Assembly (NCBI GenBank): GCA_900546175.1
Contig: URBX01000009.1
Coordinates: forward strand, 1 to 58,548
DNA length: 58,548 nt
Reading direction: 5' to 3'
From: an uncultured Eggerthella sp.
GTDB taxonomy: Bacteria > Actinomycetota > Coriobacteriia > Coriobacteriales > Eggerthellaceae
The notes beneath the pieces are model-generated. The model saw nothing but the letters and a program-made list of their open reading frames with translations, did no database searches and was not told the DNA's origin. Position numbers and translations under genes: made by a program. Of this stretch, positions 35,634 to 42,875 are shown one piece after another (the stretch's first letter is position 1; each line of letters starts with the position of its first letter).

Positions 35634-36191
35634 GTGGAACTGTTTGTTGAGAAGATAAAGAATTCAGATTTTGAAAACCAAGCTCCCTATGATGTGCGTA
35701 CTTCAACGCAGCAGCTCCTAACAGGTTTTTCTCAAGCGCTTCTTACTCAGGATGCATGGTTGAACGTATGGCATATTGCCGAATTGACATCCTTGTTGTT
35801 GGGAACTCGTCTTTTGGCAGGGGATGCTTCTCATTACGTTTTTGACTACGCAAGAAGATTAGGTTATGACGTTCCAGCGGTGCCTTATGCAGGTAATGGC
35901 GAATTAAAGAAGTTCTTTAAAGATGAAGGAGTTGCGAATATTCCCGAGTGGTATGCCAAGATTGGCATTAAAGAAGAGAGCTATCAGAATCTCTACGAAA
36001 AGACTATTGTGTCAGTCTCGAATGGTAAAGGATCGCGCTTAGTTCTTCTTCTTGATGGCCAGCTTTATAGCAACTATGGGGATTATAGAACCCTTACCGA
36101 ATCAGGTTTTATCAAGAAAGCTAAACCTCAGCAGCTTGAAATAGTTTTAAAAAAAATCTATGAGTGGTTATTAAAAACTGGTGACTTGTAA
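35634..36191 (+). CDS. Hypothetical protein upstream of the ech operon
   Basis: 185 residues starting GTG at 35634, with GGAG about 10 bases ahead. I do not recognise the family. The protein is soluble, with no signal peptide or membrane helix. A helical N-terminal half (QLLTGFSQALLTQ, then LTSLLLGTRLLAGDASHYVFDYARRLGYDVP) leads to a mixed region with strand-like RLVLLLDGQLYSN. Codon use looks like that of its neighbours, so it is probably a real gene. It lies 143 bases before ech, and an operon link is uncertain. Confidence 0.6.
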   Translation: MELFVEKIKNSDFENQAPYDVRTSTQQLLTGFSQALLTQDAWLNVWHIAELTSLLLGTRLLAGDASHYVFDYARRLGYDVPAVPYAGNGELKKFFKDEGVANIPEWYAKIGIKEESYQNLYEKTIVSVSNGKGSRLVLLLDGQLYSNYGDYRTLTESGFIKKAKPQQLEIVLKKIYEWLLKTGDL

Positions 36192-36283
36192 AAGAGATTT
36201 TTAGCTGTTCCAGTAGCCGGACTTATTAGGTTTCTAACCGATAAGTAACCCCCTTATTTTTCCGAAAAACATAAAGTCATAGG

Positions 36284-36300
36284 TGTCGCTTATAGTGACA
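36284..36300 (+). promoter_or_regulatory. Candidate operator palindrome upstream of the ech operon
   Basis: TGTCGC-TTATA-GTGACA is a 6+6 inverted repeat with one mismatch and a 5-base spacer, 35 bases before the echA start. Its position next to a TATAGT that could be a -10 element would suit repression or activation of the hydrogenase operon. It does not match the Rex or CRP consensus well, so the regulator is unknown. Confidence 0.25.
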
Positions 36301-36334
36301 TTTTTATTCACAGGCCCTGAAGGGGGAAATTTTT

Positions 36335-38260
36335 ATGGAAATGATGGGATTCTTAATCCTCTTTCCGCTCGTAGTTGCAGCCTTGCTGATGGTGTTGCGA
36401 AACAACACAATTCGTAATGGGATTGTTTGGGTTTCGAGTGCCATTATTGCTGTGGTTTCGATTATCTTTGTTGGAATGAATCTTGGTACTGCTGGTGTCT
36501 ACTTTGAATTCGAGTCTGAAGTAGTAGACTGGATTTTCACTGGTGTTTCTGTGATTATCGGTTGCGTGATTCTTGCCTATGGCTTTAAGTACAAAAGAGT
36601 TCTTGCGCTTATTCTTGGCGCAATTCAGTTGGCTGGCTCGTTGTATTTCGACTTATTTATTGCAGGTACAGCTCATTGCTCCCGTGCATTATATTTCGAC
36701 AGCCTTTCATTAATCATGGCATTGATTATTGGTATTGTTGGCTCGGGCATTTGTCTTTACGCAATTGGCTATATGCAGGATCATCAGGCACACCATCCTA
36801 ACGAGAAAGACCGTCGTCCAACTTTCTTTGCACTTATGTTCTTATTCTTAAGTGCAATGTACGGCATTATTTTCTTTAACGATATGGTTTGGCTCTTCAC
36901 TGCATGGGAAGTAACCACCATTTGTTCGTTCTTGCTCATTGGGTACACCAAAACTGAAGAAGCTATTAATAATGCATTCCGTCAGATTGTCATGAATCTT
37001 TTAGGTGGTATCGCATTCCTTGCAGCGCTCTACTATTTAGTAATTACACTGAATTGTATTGATTTCGCTACCTTCCTCCAGATTGGTTCTTTCGCACCAA
37101 TGATCGTAGTATTCCCATTGACATGCTTGTCTCTTGCAGGTTTAACAAAAGCTGCTCAGATGCCTTTTCATACGTGGTTGTTAGGCGCTATGGTTGCACC
37201 AACCCCAACAAGTGCATTGCTCCACTCTTCAACCATGGTTAAGGCTGGTGTATTCGTACTTATTAAGTGTGCACCACTTTATGCAGTATCGATTGGTCCT
37301 GCAGTGCTTGTTCTTTTGGTTGGAGGTTTAACCTTCCTCATTTGCTCCTTTATGGCAATTTCTCAGAGCAATGCAAAGCGTGTTTTGGCATATTCCACCA
37401 TTGCAAACCTTGGTTTGATTACCATGTGCGCTGGAGTAGGTACTTCTGAGGCTGTATGGGCAGCAATCTTCTTAGTGATCTTCCATGCTATTGCTAAGAG
37501 CCTTTTGTTCCTCTGTGTTGGTACTGCAGAGCATCATATCGGTTCTCGCGACATCGAAGATATGGATATGTTGTTCCAGCGTATGCCTAAGCTTGCTCGT
37601 ATGATGATGGTGGGCATTATGATTATGTTCATCGCTCCGTTCGGTATGCTGATTGCAAAGTGGGCAACCTTAGTTACTCTGATTGATACCCACCAGTTTG
37701 TTTTGCTGATTATTTTGGCGTTTGGTTCTGCTGGCACCTTCATGTTCTGGGCTAAATGGCTTGGTAAGCTTGCGGGCATTGCAGGCGCTCCTAACAATGT
37801 TGAGCTCACCGTTTACAAGAGCGAATGGGTAGCAGATTTAGTAATGCTTATCCTTGCAATTCTTGCTTGTGTATTAATGCCTGTTATTTCTGATATTTTG
37901 GTTGAGCCTTACATTGTTGGTGCTTTGGGCATTTCTATTCAGCCTGTTTCAGACGATAATCTTTGGATTGCTTCTCTTGTTGCAGTTTGTCTCTTCGTTG
38001 TTATGTTTGCTGGTTTGGGCAAGAAGAACAAGCAAAAAGAAGTGGGTATTTATCTTGCAGGTGTATCCGTAAGCTCTGAGGCTCGTACGTACTTAAACTC
38101 CTTATCTCAGCCAGTTGAAGCTACCGCTCGTAACTGGTATATGGACGATTGGTTTGGCGAAGCTAAACTGAAGCCGGTTGGAGAAATATCCTGTGGGGTA
38201 TTGATTATTGCTGCTTTTGCATATGCATTCTTGGTAATGTTCGGATTGATTTCGCTTTAG
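36335..38260 (+). CDS. echA: Ech-type hydrogenase subunit A (antiporter-like, NuoL-related)
   Basis: The large membrane subunit expected to move protons or sodium ions. It is 641 aa with about 16 membrane helices and the Mrp/NuoL signature region: YMQDHQAHHPN, FTAWEVTTICSFLLIGYTK, the LTKAAQMPFHTWLLGAMVAPTPTSALLHSSTMVKAG block with key Lys and His residues, and the long helix-associated C-terminal part. Unlike complex I, only one antiporter-like gene is present, as in Ech. The ATG at 36335 follows GAAGGGGG. It is the first gene of a six-gene operon with gaps of 2 to 14 bases. Confidence 0.93.
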   Translation: MEMMGFLILFPLVVAALLMVLRNNTIRNGIVWVSSAIIAVVSIIFVGMNLGTAGVYFEFESEVVDWIFTGVSVIIGCVILAYGFKYKRVLALILGAIQLAGSLYFDLFIAGTAHCSRALYFDSLSLIMALIIGIVGSGICLYAIGYMQDHQAHHPNEKDRRPTFFALMFLFLSAMYGIIFFNDMVWLFTAWEVTTICSFLLIGYTKTEEAINNAFRQIVMNLLGGIAFLAALYYLVITLNCIDFATFLQIGSFAPMIVVFPLTCLSLAGLTKAAQMPFHTWLLGAMVAPTPTSALLHSSTMVKAGVFVLIKCAPLYAVSIGPAVLVLLVGGLTFLICSFMAISQSNAKRVLAYSTIANLGLITMCAGVGTSEAVWAAIFLVIFHAIAKSLLFLCVGTAEHHIGSRDIEDMDMLFQRMPKLARMMMVGIMIMFIAPFGMLIAKWATLVTLIDTHQFVLLIILAFGSAGTFMFWAKWLGKLAGIAGAPNNVELTVYKSEWVADLVMLILAILACVLMPVISDILVEPYIVGALGISIQPVSDDNLWIASLVAVCLFVVMFAGLGKKNKQKEVGIYLAGVSVSSEARTYLNSLSQPVEATARNWYMDDWFGEAKLKPVGEISCGVLIIAAFAYAFLVMFGLISL

Positions 38261-38273
38261 GAAGGAGGCAGAC

Positions 38274-39155
38274 ATGGAAACTTTGATTACTATTCTTATT
38301 ACTCTTGTTGCTTCTGCTGTTTTTGCGGTCGTAGCACTTGCACTTGGATGCCTTCTTGCTGGTGCTGATCGAATTATTACTGCACGTATGCAGGGTCGTG
38401 TAGGACCTCCATTGCTTCAGCCTTACTATGACGTACGTAAGCTGTTGTCCAAAGATAATGTAAGCGTTAACCAAACCATGAGAACGTACATCTTTACTGC
38501 ACTTCTCCTTACGTTTCTTGCGGGCGGTATCTTCTTTAGTGGTGGCAACTTCCTTCTTTGTGTCTTTGTTATTACTATGGCTGAGCTCATGTTTATTCTT
38601 GCTGCATACAGCTCTCGTTCTCCCTTTGCTGAAATTGGTGCTCACCGTGAGACCTTGCAGGTAATGGCGTACGAACCAATGGTTTTACTCTTGGCAGTTG
38701 GTTTCTATTTGGCAACCGATTCCTTTGAGGTTTCTTCGGTACTCCATTTGTCTTCACCAATTATTCTCCCTTGTTTGGGCATCTTTATTGGTTTCCTCTT
38801 TATTCTTACGATTAAGTTACGTAAGTCTCCATTTGACTTGTCATATTCTCACCACGCACATCAGGACTTGGTTAAAGGTATTACCACTGAAATGTCTGGT
38901 CCAATGCTTGCTCAGGTAGAAATGATGCACTGGTGCGAGAATGTACTTTTCCTTGGCTGGATCTGCATGTTCTTTGTTTGGGGAAGCCCTTTGGCAATCG
39001 TAGCGGTTATTGTTGCATTGCTCGTAACGTATTTCTTGGAAATCTGGATTGATAACAATTTTGCACGTGTAAAGTGGCAAACTCTTTTAAAGAGTGCTTG
39101 GATTGTCACTATCGTATGTGCTGGTATCAATTTGGCTCTCTTAATTTTCATGTAA
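38274..39155 (+). CDS. echB: Ech-type hydrogenase subunit B (NuoH-related membrane subunit)
   Basis: A 293-aa membrane protein that anchors the hydrogenase module and is thought to couple electron transfer to ion movement. About eight helices; the NuoH-type loop segment is visible (RITARMQGRVGPPLLQPYYD, seen as IITARMQGRVGPP), with SPFAEIGAHRETLQVMAYEP and the FDLSYSHHAHQDLVKGI stretch. The ribosome-binding site is an excellent GGAAGGAGG before the ATG at 38274, 14 bases after echA. Confidence 0.95.
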   Translation: METLITILITLVASAVFAVVALALGCLLAGADRIITARMQGRVGPPLLQPYYDVRKLLSKDNVSVNQTMRTYIFTALLLTFLAGGIFFSGGNFLLCVFVITMAELMFILAAYSSRSPFAEIGAHRETLQVMAYEPMVLLLAVGFYLATDSFEVSSVLHLSSPIILPCLGIFIGFLFILTIKLRKSPFDLSYSHHAHQDLVKGITTEMSGPMLAQVEMMHWCENVLFLGWICMFFVWGSPLAIVAVIVALLVTYFLEIWIDNNFARVKWQTLLKSAWIVTIVCAGINLALLIFM

Positions 39156-39164
39156 GGAGCGATG

Positions 39165-39605
39165 ATGTCTTATTTATCTAAATCTCCTTGGGTTATTCAC
39201 TATGACGGCTCGAGCTGCAATGGATGCGACATTGAAGTTTTAGCTGCCCTTAATCCTGGTTTTGACGTAGAACGTTTTGGCATTATCAATACTGGTAACC
39301 CTAAACATGCAGATATCTTTTTAGTCACTGGCTGTGTCAATGAACGTAACCTTCCAGTTATTAAGGAAATCTACGATCAGATGATTGAGCCAAAAGTAGT
39401 AGTAGCATGTGGTGTATGTGCTTGCACAGGTGGCATTTTTAAAGATTGCTATAACGTATTAGGTGGCATTGATAAAGCTATTCCTGTTGATGTATATGCT
39501 CCTGGTTGCGCAATTCGCCCAGAAGCAATTATTGATGCAGTAGTAGAAGGCCTTTCTGTTTTGGAAGAAAAGGCAAAGAAGCTCAAAGAAGAGAAGGGGG
39601 CATAA
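39165..39605 (+). CDS. echC: Ech-type hydrogenase subunit C (small electron-transfer subunit, NuoB-related)
   Basis: Carries the [4Fe-4S] cluster next to the NiFe site. The cluster cysteines appear as CNGC near the N-terminus, then VTGCVNE, ACGVCACTGG and YAPGC. The 146 aa are typical of EchC. I use the second of two tandem ATGs (39165) because AAGGAG lies 5 bases from it and only 2 from the first (39162). The C-terminus is a charged helix ending in KKLKEEKGA. It starts within 10 bases of the echB stop. Confidence 0.96.
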   Translation: MSYLSKSPWVIHYDGSSCNGCDIEVLAALNPGFDVERFGIINTGNPKHADIFLVTGCVNERNLPVIKEIYDQMIEPKVVVACGVCACTGGIFKDCYNVLGGIDKAIPVDVYAPGCAIRPEAIIDAVVEGLSVLEEKAKKLKEEKGA

Positions 39606-39608
39606 GTC

Positions 39609-40319
39609 ATGAAGATTGAACAGTCTTTCATTGATATTACTATTGACGACTTATTGTCCACATGTGAAGAGTATCGTGATAAGGGATATCGTCTTGCTCA
39701 GATTCATCCTGTTATGCACGATGATGATTCCATTACTTTGATTTACACCTTTATTAAAGGCAATGAAGTTGTTAATTTGAAGATCAATAATCTCCACAAA
39801 CATCAGGAGGTTATTCCTTCAGTTACTGAAATGTTCTTGCAGGCTTTCGTATATGAGAATGAAGCAGCCGAGTTGTATGGTTTAACCATTGAAGGCAACG
39901 TTTTGGACTTTAAGGGTAATTACTATACTTTCAGCCCAGGCGTTGATGCTCCTATGACCATTGTTACTCCTGAACAGCTTGCTGCTCGCCAGAAAGCAGC
40001 ACGTATTAAGGCAGCAAAAGCTGCTAAGGAAAAAGCAAAGAAGCAAGCAAATCCTGAAGAGGCTCTCGAAGCAGAAATTGCCGCAAAGACTGCTGGCTTA
40101 GATCCTGAAAAGGCAGCTAAGGTTGCTGCTGCAATGCGTGCAAAGGCTGCTAAGGCAAAGGCATCTCAGCCTTCAGAAGAAGAGCTTATCGAAAAAGAAA
40201 TTGCCGAAAAGACAGAAGGTCTTGATCCTCGTAAAGCTGCAATGGTTGCAGCAGGTATTCGTGCAAAAAGAAAGCGCGAAAAAGAACGTGCTCAATCTAA
40301 AGAAAATGAAGGGGAATAA
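39609..40319 (+). CDS. echD: Ech-type hydrogenase subunit D (NuoC-related) with C-terminal RnfC-like repeats
   Basis: The first 120 or so residues match the NuoC/30-kDa family (FVYENEAAELYGL, then GNVLDFKGNYY), a peripheral subunit. From residue 123 to 236 there is a long Ala/Lys-rich helix-forming tail. It holds two copies of a 41-residue unit, near residues 149-182 and 188-223, each centred on an LDPxKAA motif (LDPEKAAKVAAAMRAKAA and LDPRKAAMVAAGIRAKRK). Typical EchD proteins are about 110-130 aa, so the tail nearly doubles the length. The DPRKAA-xxAAxxRAK pattern is like the repeats at the C-terminus of RnfC. It starts 4 bases after echC. Confidence 0.92.
   Translation: MKIEQSFIDITIDDLLSTCEEYRDKGYRLAQIHPVMHDDDSITLIYTFIKGNEVVNLKINNLHKHQEVIPSVTEMFLQAFVYENEAAELYGLTIEGNVLDFKGNYYTFSPGVDAPMTIVTPEQLAARQKAARIKAAKAAKEKAKKQANPEEALEAEIAAKTAGLDPEKAAKVAAAMRAKAAKAKASQPSEEELIEKEIAEKTEGLDPRKAAMVAAGIRAKRKREKERAQSKENEGE
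40053..40277 (+). repeat. Two 123-bp repeats encoding the DPxKAA units of EchD
   Basis: Residues 149-182 (40053-40154) and 188-223 (40170-40277) are copies at a 41-residue period. Both run E-E-x-L-(E/I)-x-E-I-A-x-K-T-x-G-L-D-P-x-K-A-A-x-V-A-A. The DNA copies have diverged, mostly at third positions, while the DPxKAA core is kept, suggesting selection on the protein. Confidence 0.8.
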
Positions 40320-40321
40320 TC

Positions 40322-41410
40322 ATGGGTAAAGCTACGGTAATTCCTTACGGTCCTCAGCATCCAGTTCTTCCTGAGCCACTTCATCTTGACTTGGTTATGC
40401 AGGACGAAGTAGTAGTTGATGTACTTCCTCAGGTAGGTTTTATCCATCGAGGACTTGAAAAACTTGTTGAGACTCGTGACATTCATCAGTTCATTTACGT
40501 TGCAGAACGTATTTGCGGAATTTGCGCTTTTGGCCATTCTTATGGTTATGCTCAGTGTGTGGAAAACCTTTTAGGGGTAGAAATTCCTCAGCGTGCTGAG
40601 TATTTGCGTGCAATCATGCATGAGCTTTCTCGTATTCATTCGCATATTTTATGGCTTGGTCTTGCTGCTGATGCCTTTGGCTTTGAGGCTTTGTTTATGC
40701 ACTGCTGGCGTTTACGTGAACGTATCCTTGATATCTTCGAAGCAGTAGCAGGTGGTCGTGTTATTTTGTCTTACACTCTCTTGGGTGGTGTAACGCGTGA
40801 CATCGATGCACCAATGCTTCAGTCAATCAAAGACACTCTTGCAGGTATCGAAGATGAATACGATGAAATCGTAAAAACCTTCTTAAATGATTTTTCAGTA
40901 AAAGACAGAACCTTGGGTGTTGGTTATATTTCTACTGAAGATACCATCAAGTACGGTATGGTAGGTCCGTTTGCTCGTGGCTCTAACGTAAATAATGACG
41001 TTCGCAGTTTGGGCATTGGCGCATACGGTGATTTGGCAGAGTTTAAGCCAATCCTTGCTGATACGTGTGACTGTTATGGCCGCATGAAAGTTCGTGCCTT
41101 AGAGGTAAACCAGTCTATTGAAATTATTCGCGAACTTATTGATAAAATCCCTGCTGGTGATTACCACATTCCAGTTAAGGGTACCCCAAAAGAAGGATCT
41201 GAGGCGGTTAATATTCTCGAGCAGCCTCGTGGTGAGGTTTACTATTATTGCTCTGGTAATGGTACTAAGAATTTGGAAAGAATGCGTATCCGCACTCCTA
41301 CCTCACAGAATATTGCTGGCATGACTATGGCTCTTAAGGGATGCGATTTGGCTGATGTAAATAACATCATCTTGTCTATTGACCCTTGCATTAGCTGCTC
41401 TGAAAGGTAG
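40322..41410 (+). CDS. echE: Ech-type [NiFe]-hydrogenase large subunit (NuoD-related)
   Basis: Carries the NiFe active site. The nickel-binding cysteines are intact: C65 and C68 in ERICGICAFGHS, and C356 and C359 in DPCISC at the extreme C-terminus. Only three residues follow the last cysteine, so there is no C-terminal peptide to be removed by a maturation protease, as in other Ech-type enzymes. These four cysteines, absent from NuoD of complex I, mark a functional hydrogenase of the group 4 Ech class. The length (362 aa) is typical. It starts 2 bases after echD. The hyp maturation genes are not in the window. Confidence 0.97.
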   Translation: MGKATVIPYGPQHPVLPEPLHLDLVMQDEVVVDVLPQVGFIHRGLEKLVETRDIHQFIYVAERICGICAFGHSYGYAQCVENLLGVEIPQRAEYLRAIMHELSRIHSHILWLGLAADAFGFEALFMHCWRLRERILDIFEAVAGGRVILSYTLLGGVTRDIDAPMLQSIKDTLAGIEDEYDEIVKTFLNDFSVKDRTLGVGYISTEDTIKYGMVGPFARGSNVNNDVRSLGIGAYGDLAEFKPILADTCDCYGRMKVRALEVNQSIEIIRELIDKIPAGDYHIPVKGTPKEGSEAVNILEQPRGEVYYYCSGNGTKNLERMRIRTPTSQNIAGMTMALKGCDLADVNNIILSIDPCISCSER

Positions 41411-41415
41411 GGATC

Positions 41416-42024
41416 ATGGGATCTTTTAAACTTGGCAAAATGACCATGAGGTCATTGTTTAAAAAGCCAGATACGGTATGCTACCCTTTTGAAGAGAAGC
41501 CTCTTCCTCCGGGAATGAAGGGTCATATTGAATTGGCTATCAACAAATGCACCATGTGTGGTATTTGTGCAAAGAAGTGTCCTTCGGGAACCATTGTAGT
41601 TAACCGAATGACTGAAGAATGGACTATCGATCCTTTCGACTGTATTCAGTGTGGTGTTTGTGTTCGTGAATGTCCTCATGGTTGCCTGACGATGGCTGAA
41701 GGTTATACAAAACCTTCCGATGAAAAATTCCTTCGCCAATACGACCAGAACGAATACCGTGTACTCAAGCGTCAAGAGTTCGAACACAAGCAGATTTTGG
41801 CTCAAGCAAAAGTCGAAGCTGGTGCTGCTTCCAAGGCTGCTCGTGCTGCTGAAACCGCAGAAGAACGCGCAGAAGCAGCAGCTCAGGCTCGTGAAGCTGT
41901 TAAGACTGCTCAAGCAGCTAAGCAGACCGCTCTCTCTGCTAAGGAAGCACGTGAAGCAGAAAAGGCTAAGGAAGTGGAAAATGATCGTCCAGACTTTATT
42001 CCACGTAACGAAAAACGTCGTTAA
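41416..42024 (+). CDS. echF: Ech-type hydrogenase subunit F (two-cluster ferredoxin-like) with Ala-rich tail
   Basis: Takes electrons from ferredoxin. Two 4Fe-4S motifs are present, CTMCGICAKKCP and CIQCGVCVRECP. Residues from about 130 to 190 form an unusual alanine/glutamate/lysine-rich helix (for example AAETAEERAEAAAQAREAVK), and the protein ends RPDFIPRNEKRR. The usual EchF is 120-140 aa, so the 202-aa product has an added coiled-coil-like segment. It parallels the tail on EchD in the same operon. The last gene of the operon, followed by the terminator at 42081. Confidence 0.94.
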   Translation: MGSFKLGKMTMRSLFKKPDTVCYPFEEKPLPPGMKGHIELAINKCTMCGICAKKCPSGTIVVNRMTEEWTIDPFDCIQCGVCVRECPHGCLTMAEGYTKPSDEKFLRQYDQNEYRVLKRQEFEHKQILAQAKVEAGAASKAARAAETAEERAEAAAQAREAVKTAQAAKQTALSAKEAREAEKAKEVENDRPDFIPRNEKRR

Positions 42025-42080
42025 TGATGCATTTATGATGAGTGAAAGTAAACGTTTCTTTGTAGCTCGTGTAGATTATT

Positions 42081-42112
42081 AAAACTACCAGGTACCCCCT
42101 GGTAGTTTTTTT
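42081..42112 (+). terminator. Intrinsic terminator after the ech operon
   Basis: AAAACTACCAGG (42081-42092) pairs with CCTGGTAGTTTT (42097-42108) around a TACC loop, and T residues run from 42105 to 42112. A 12-bp stem with a T-run ends the ech operon, separating it from pgsA. Confidence 0.93.
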
Positions 42113-42179
42113 ATATGAGAGTGATAGAATTTATAAGGTTAAACACGTAAATTCTAACCGGAAAAAAGCAGGTAAATAA

Positions 42180-42875
42180 ATGGCTCACAAGCATCCAGAG
42201 GAATACGAAGTAAGTAATAAAATATTTACTATTCCAAATTTGCTTTCGTTTATTCGTTTGCTCATGATTCCTTCGTTTTTGGTATTGCTTCTTAATGGTT
42301 ATGATTTGATCGCTACAATTATTTTTGCGGTGGCTGCTTCAACTGATTGGGTTGATGGTCAGGTTGCAAGAAGAACTAATTCAGTTTCTCGGTTAGGCCA
42401 ATTGCTTGACCCTGCTGTTGATCGTCTTTTGATGATTAGTGGTGTTGTTGGTATTTTGCTTGTTGGTCGATTGCCTCTTTGGATTGTGATCTTCGTAATT
42501 ATTCGCGACGTAATTTTGCTTGTTGGCGGTGCATATCTTATTAAGGTTTGGAATATTCGCGTTCCAGTTATTTATCTTGGCAAATTCGCAACAACATTCT
42601 TGTACATTGGTTTTGCTGGTTTGCTGCTCAATTTTCCACTCTTTGAAGGAATGGGATTAACTTCCTATACATGGCTTCCAGGTTTATGTGAAGGTATGTA
42701 TTGTTGGGGTATTTGGTTTGTGTATATTGGCCTGGTGTTAGCTCTTATTACTACCATTTACTATGTTCTTAAAGGTGTTTTTGCTCTTAAGAAAGCGAAA
42801 AAAGAACTTGAAAAGAATCAACGTGCTAAACGCAATCCACGCGCAGGTGAAAAAGGAGTAGTGCGTGGAGAATAA
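42180..42875 (+). CDS. pgsA: CDP-diacylglycerol--glycerol-3-phosphate 3-phosphatidyltransferase
   Basis: Makes phosphatidylglycerol phosphate in the cytoplasmic membrane. The CDP-alcohol phosphotransferase motif D-G-x2-A-R-x8-G-x3-D-x3-D is complete at D59, G60, A63, R64, G73, D77 and D81. Several helices follow, and there is a basic C-terminal tail (KKAKKELEKNQRAKRNPR). The 231-aa length slightly exceeds the family's 190-200 because of that tail. The last 11 bases overlap the start of the VanW gene. CDP-archaeol or other substrates are less likely. Confidence 0.85.
   Translation: MAHKHPEEYEVSNKIFTIPNLLSFIRLLMIPSFLVLLLNGYDLIATIIFAVAASTDWVDGQVARRTNSVSRLGQLLDPAVDRLLMISGVVGILLVGRLPLWIVIFVIIRDVILLVGGAYLIKVWNIRVPVIYLGKFATTFLYIGFAGLLLNFPLFEGMGLTSYTWLPGLCEGMYCWGIWFVYIGLVLALITTIYYVLKGVFALKKAKKELEKNQRAKRNPRAGEKGVVRGE

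Noticed and set aside
41452..41913. A 153-codon minus-strand frame antisense to echF
   Set aside because: It arises from the Ala-rich repetitive coding sequence; composition is Ser/Cys/Phe-rich with no family match.
36335..42024. A respiratory complex I (nuo) operon
   Set aside because: Only one antiporter-like subunit, six genes in total, and the NiFe-binding cysteines in the NuoD-like subunit identify an Ech-type hydrogenase.
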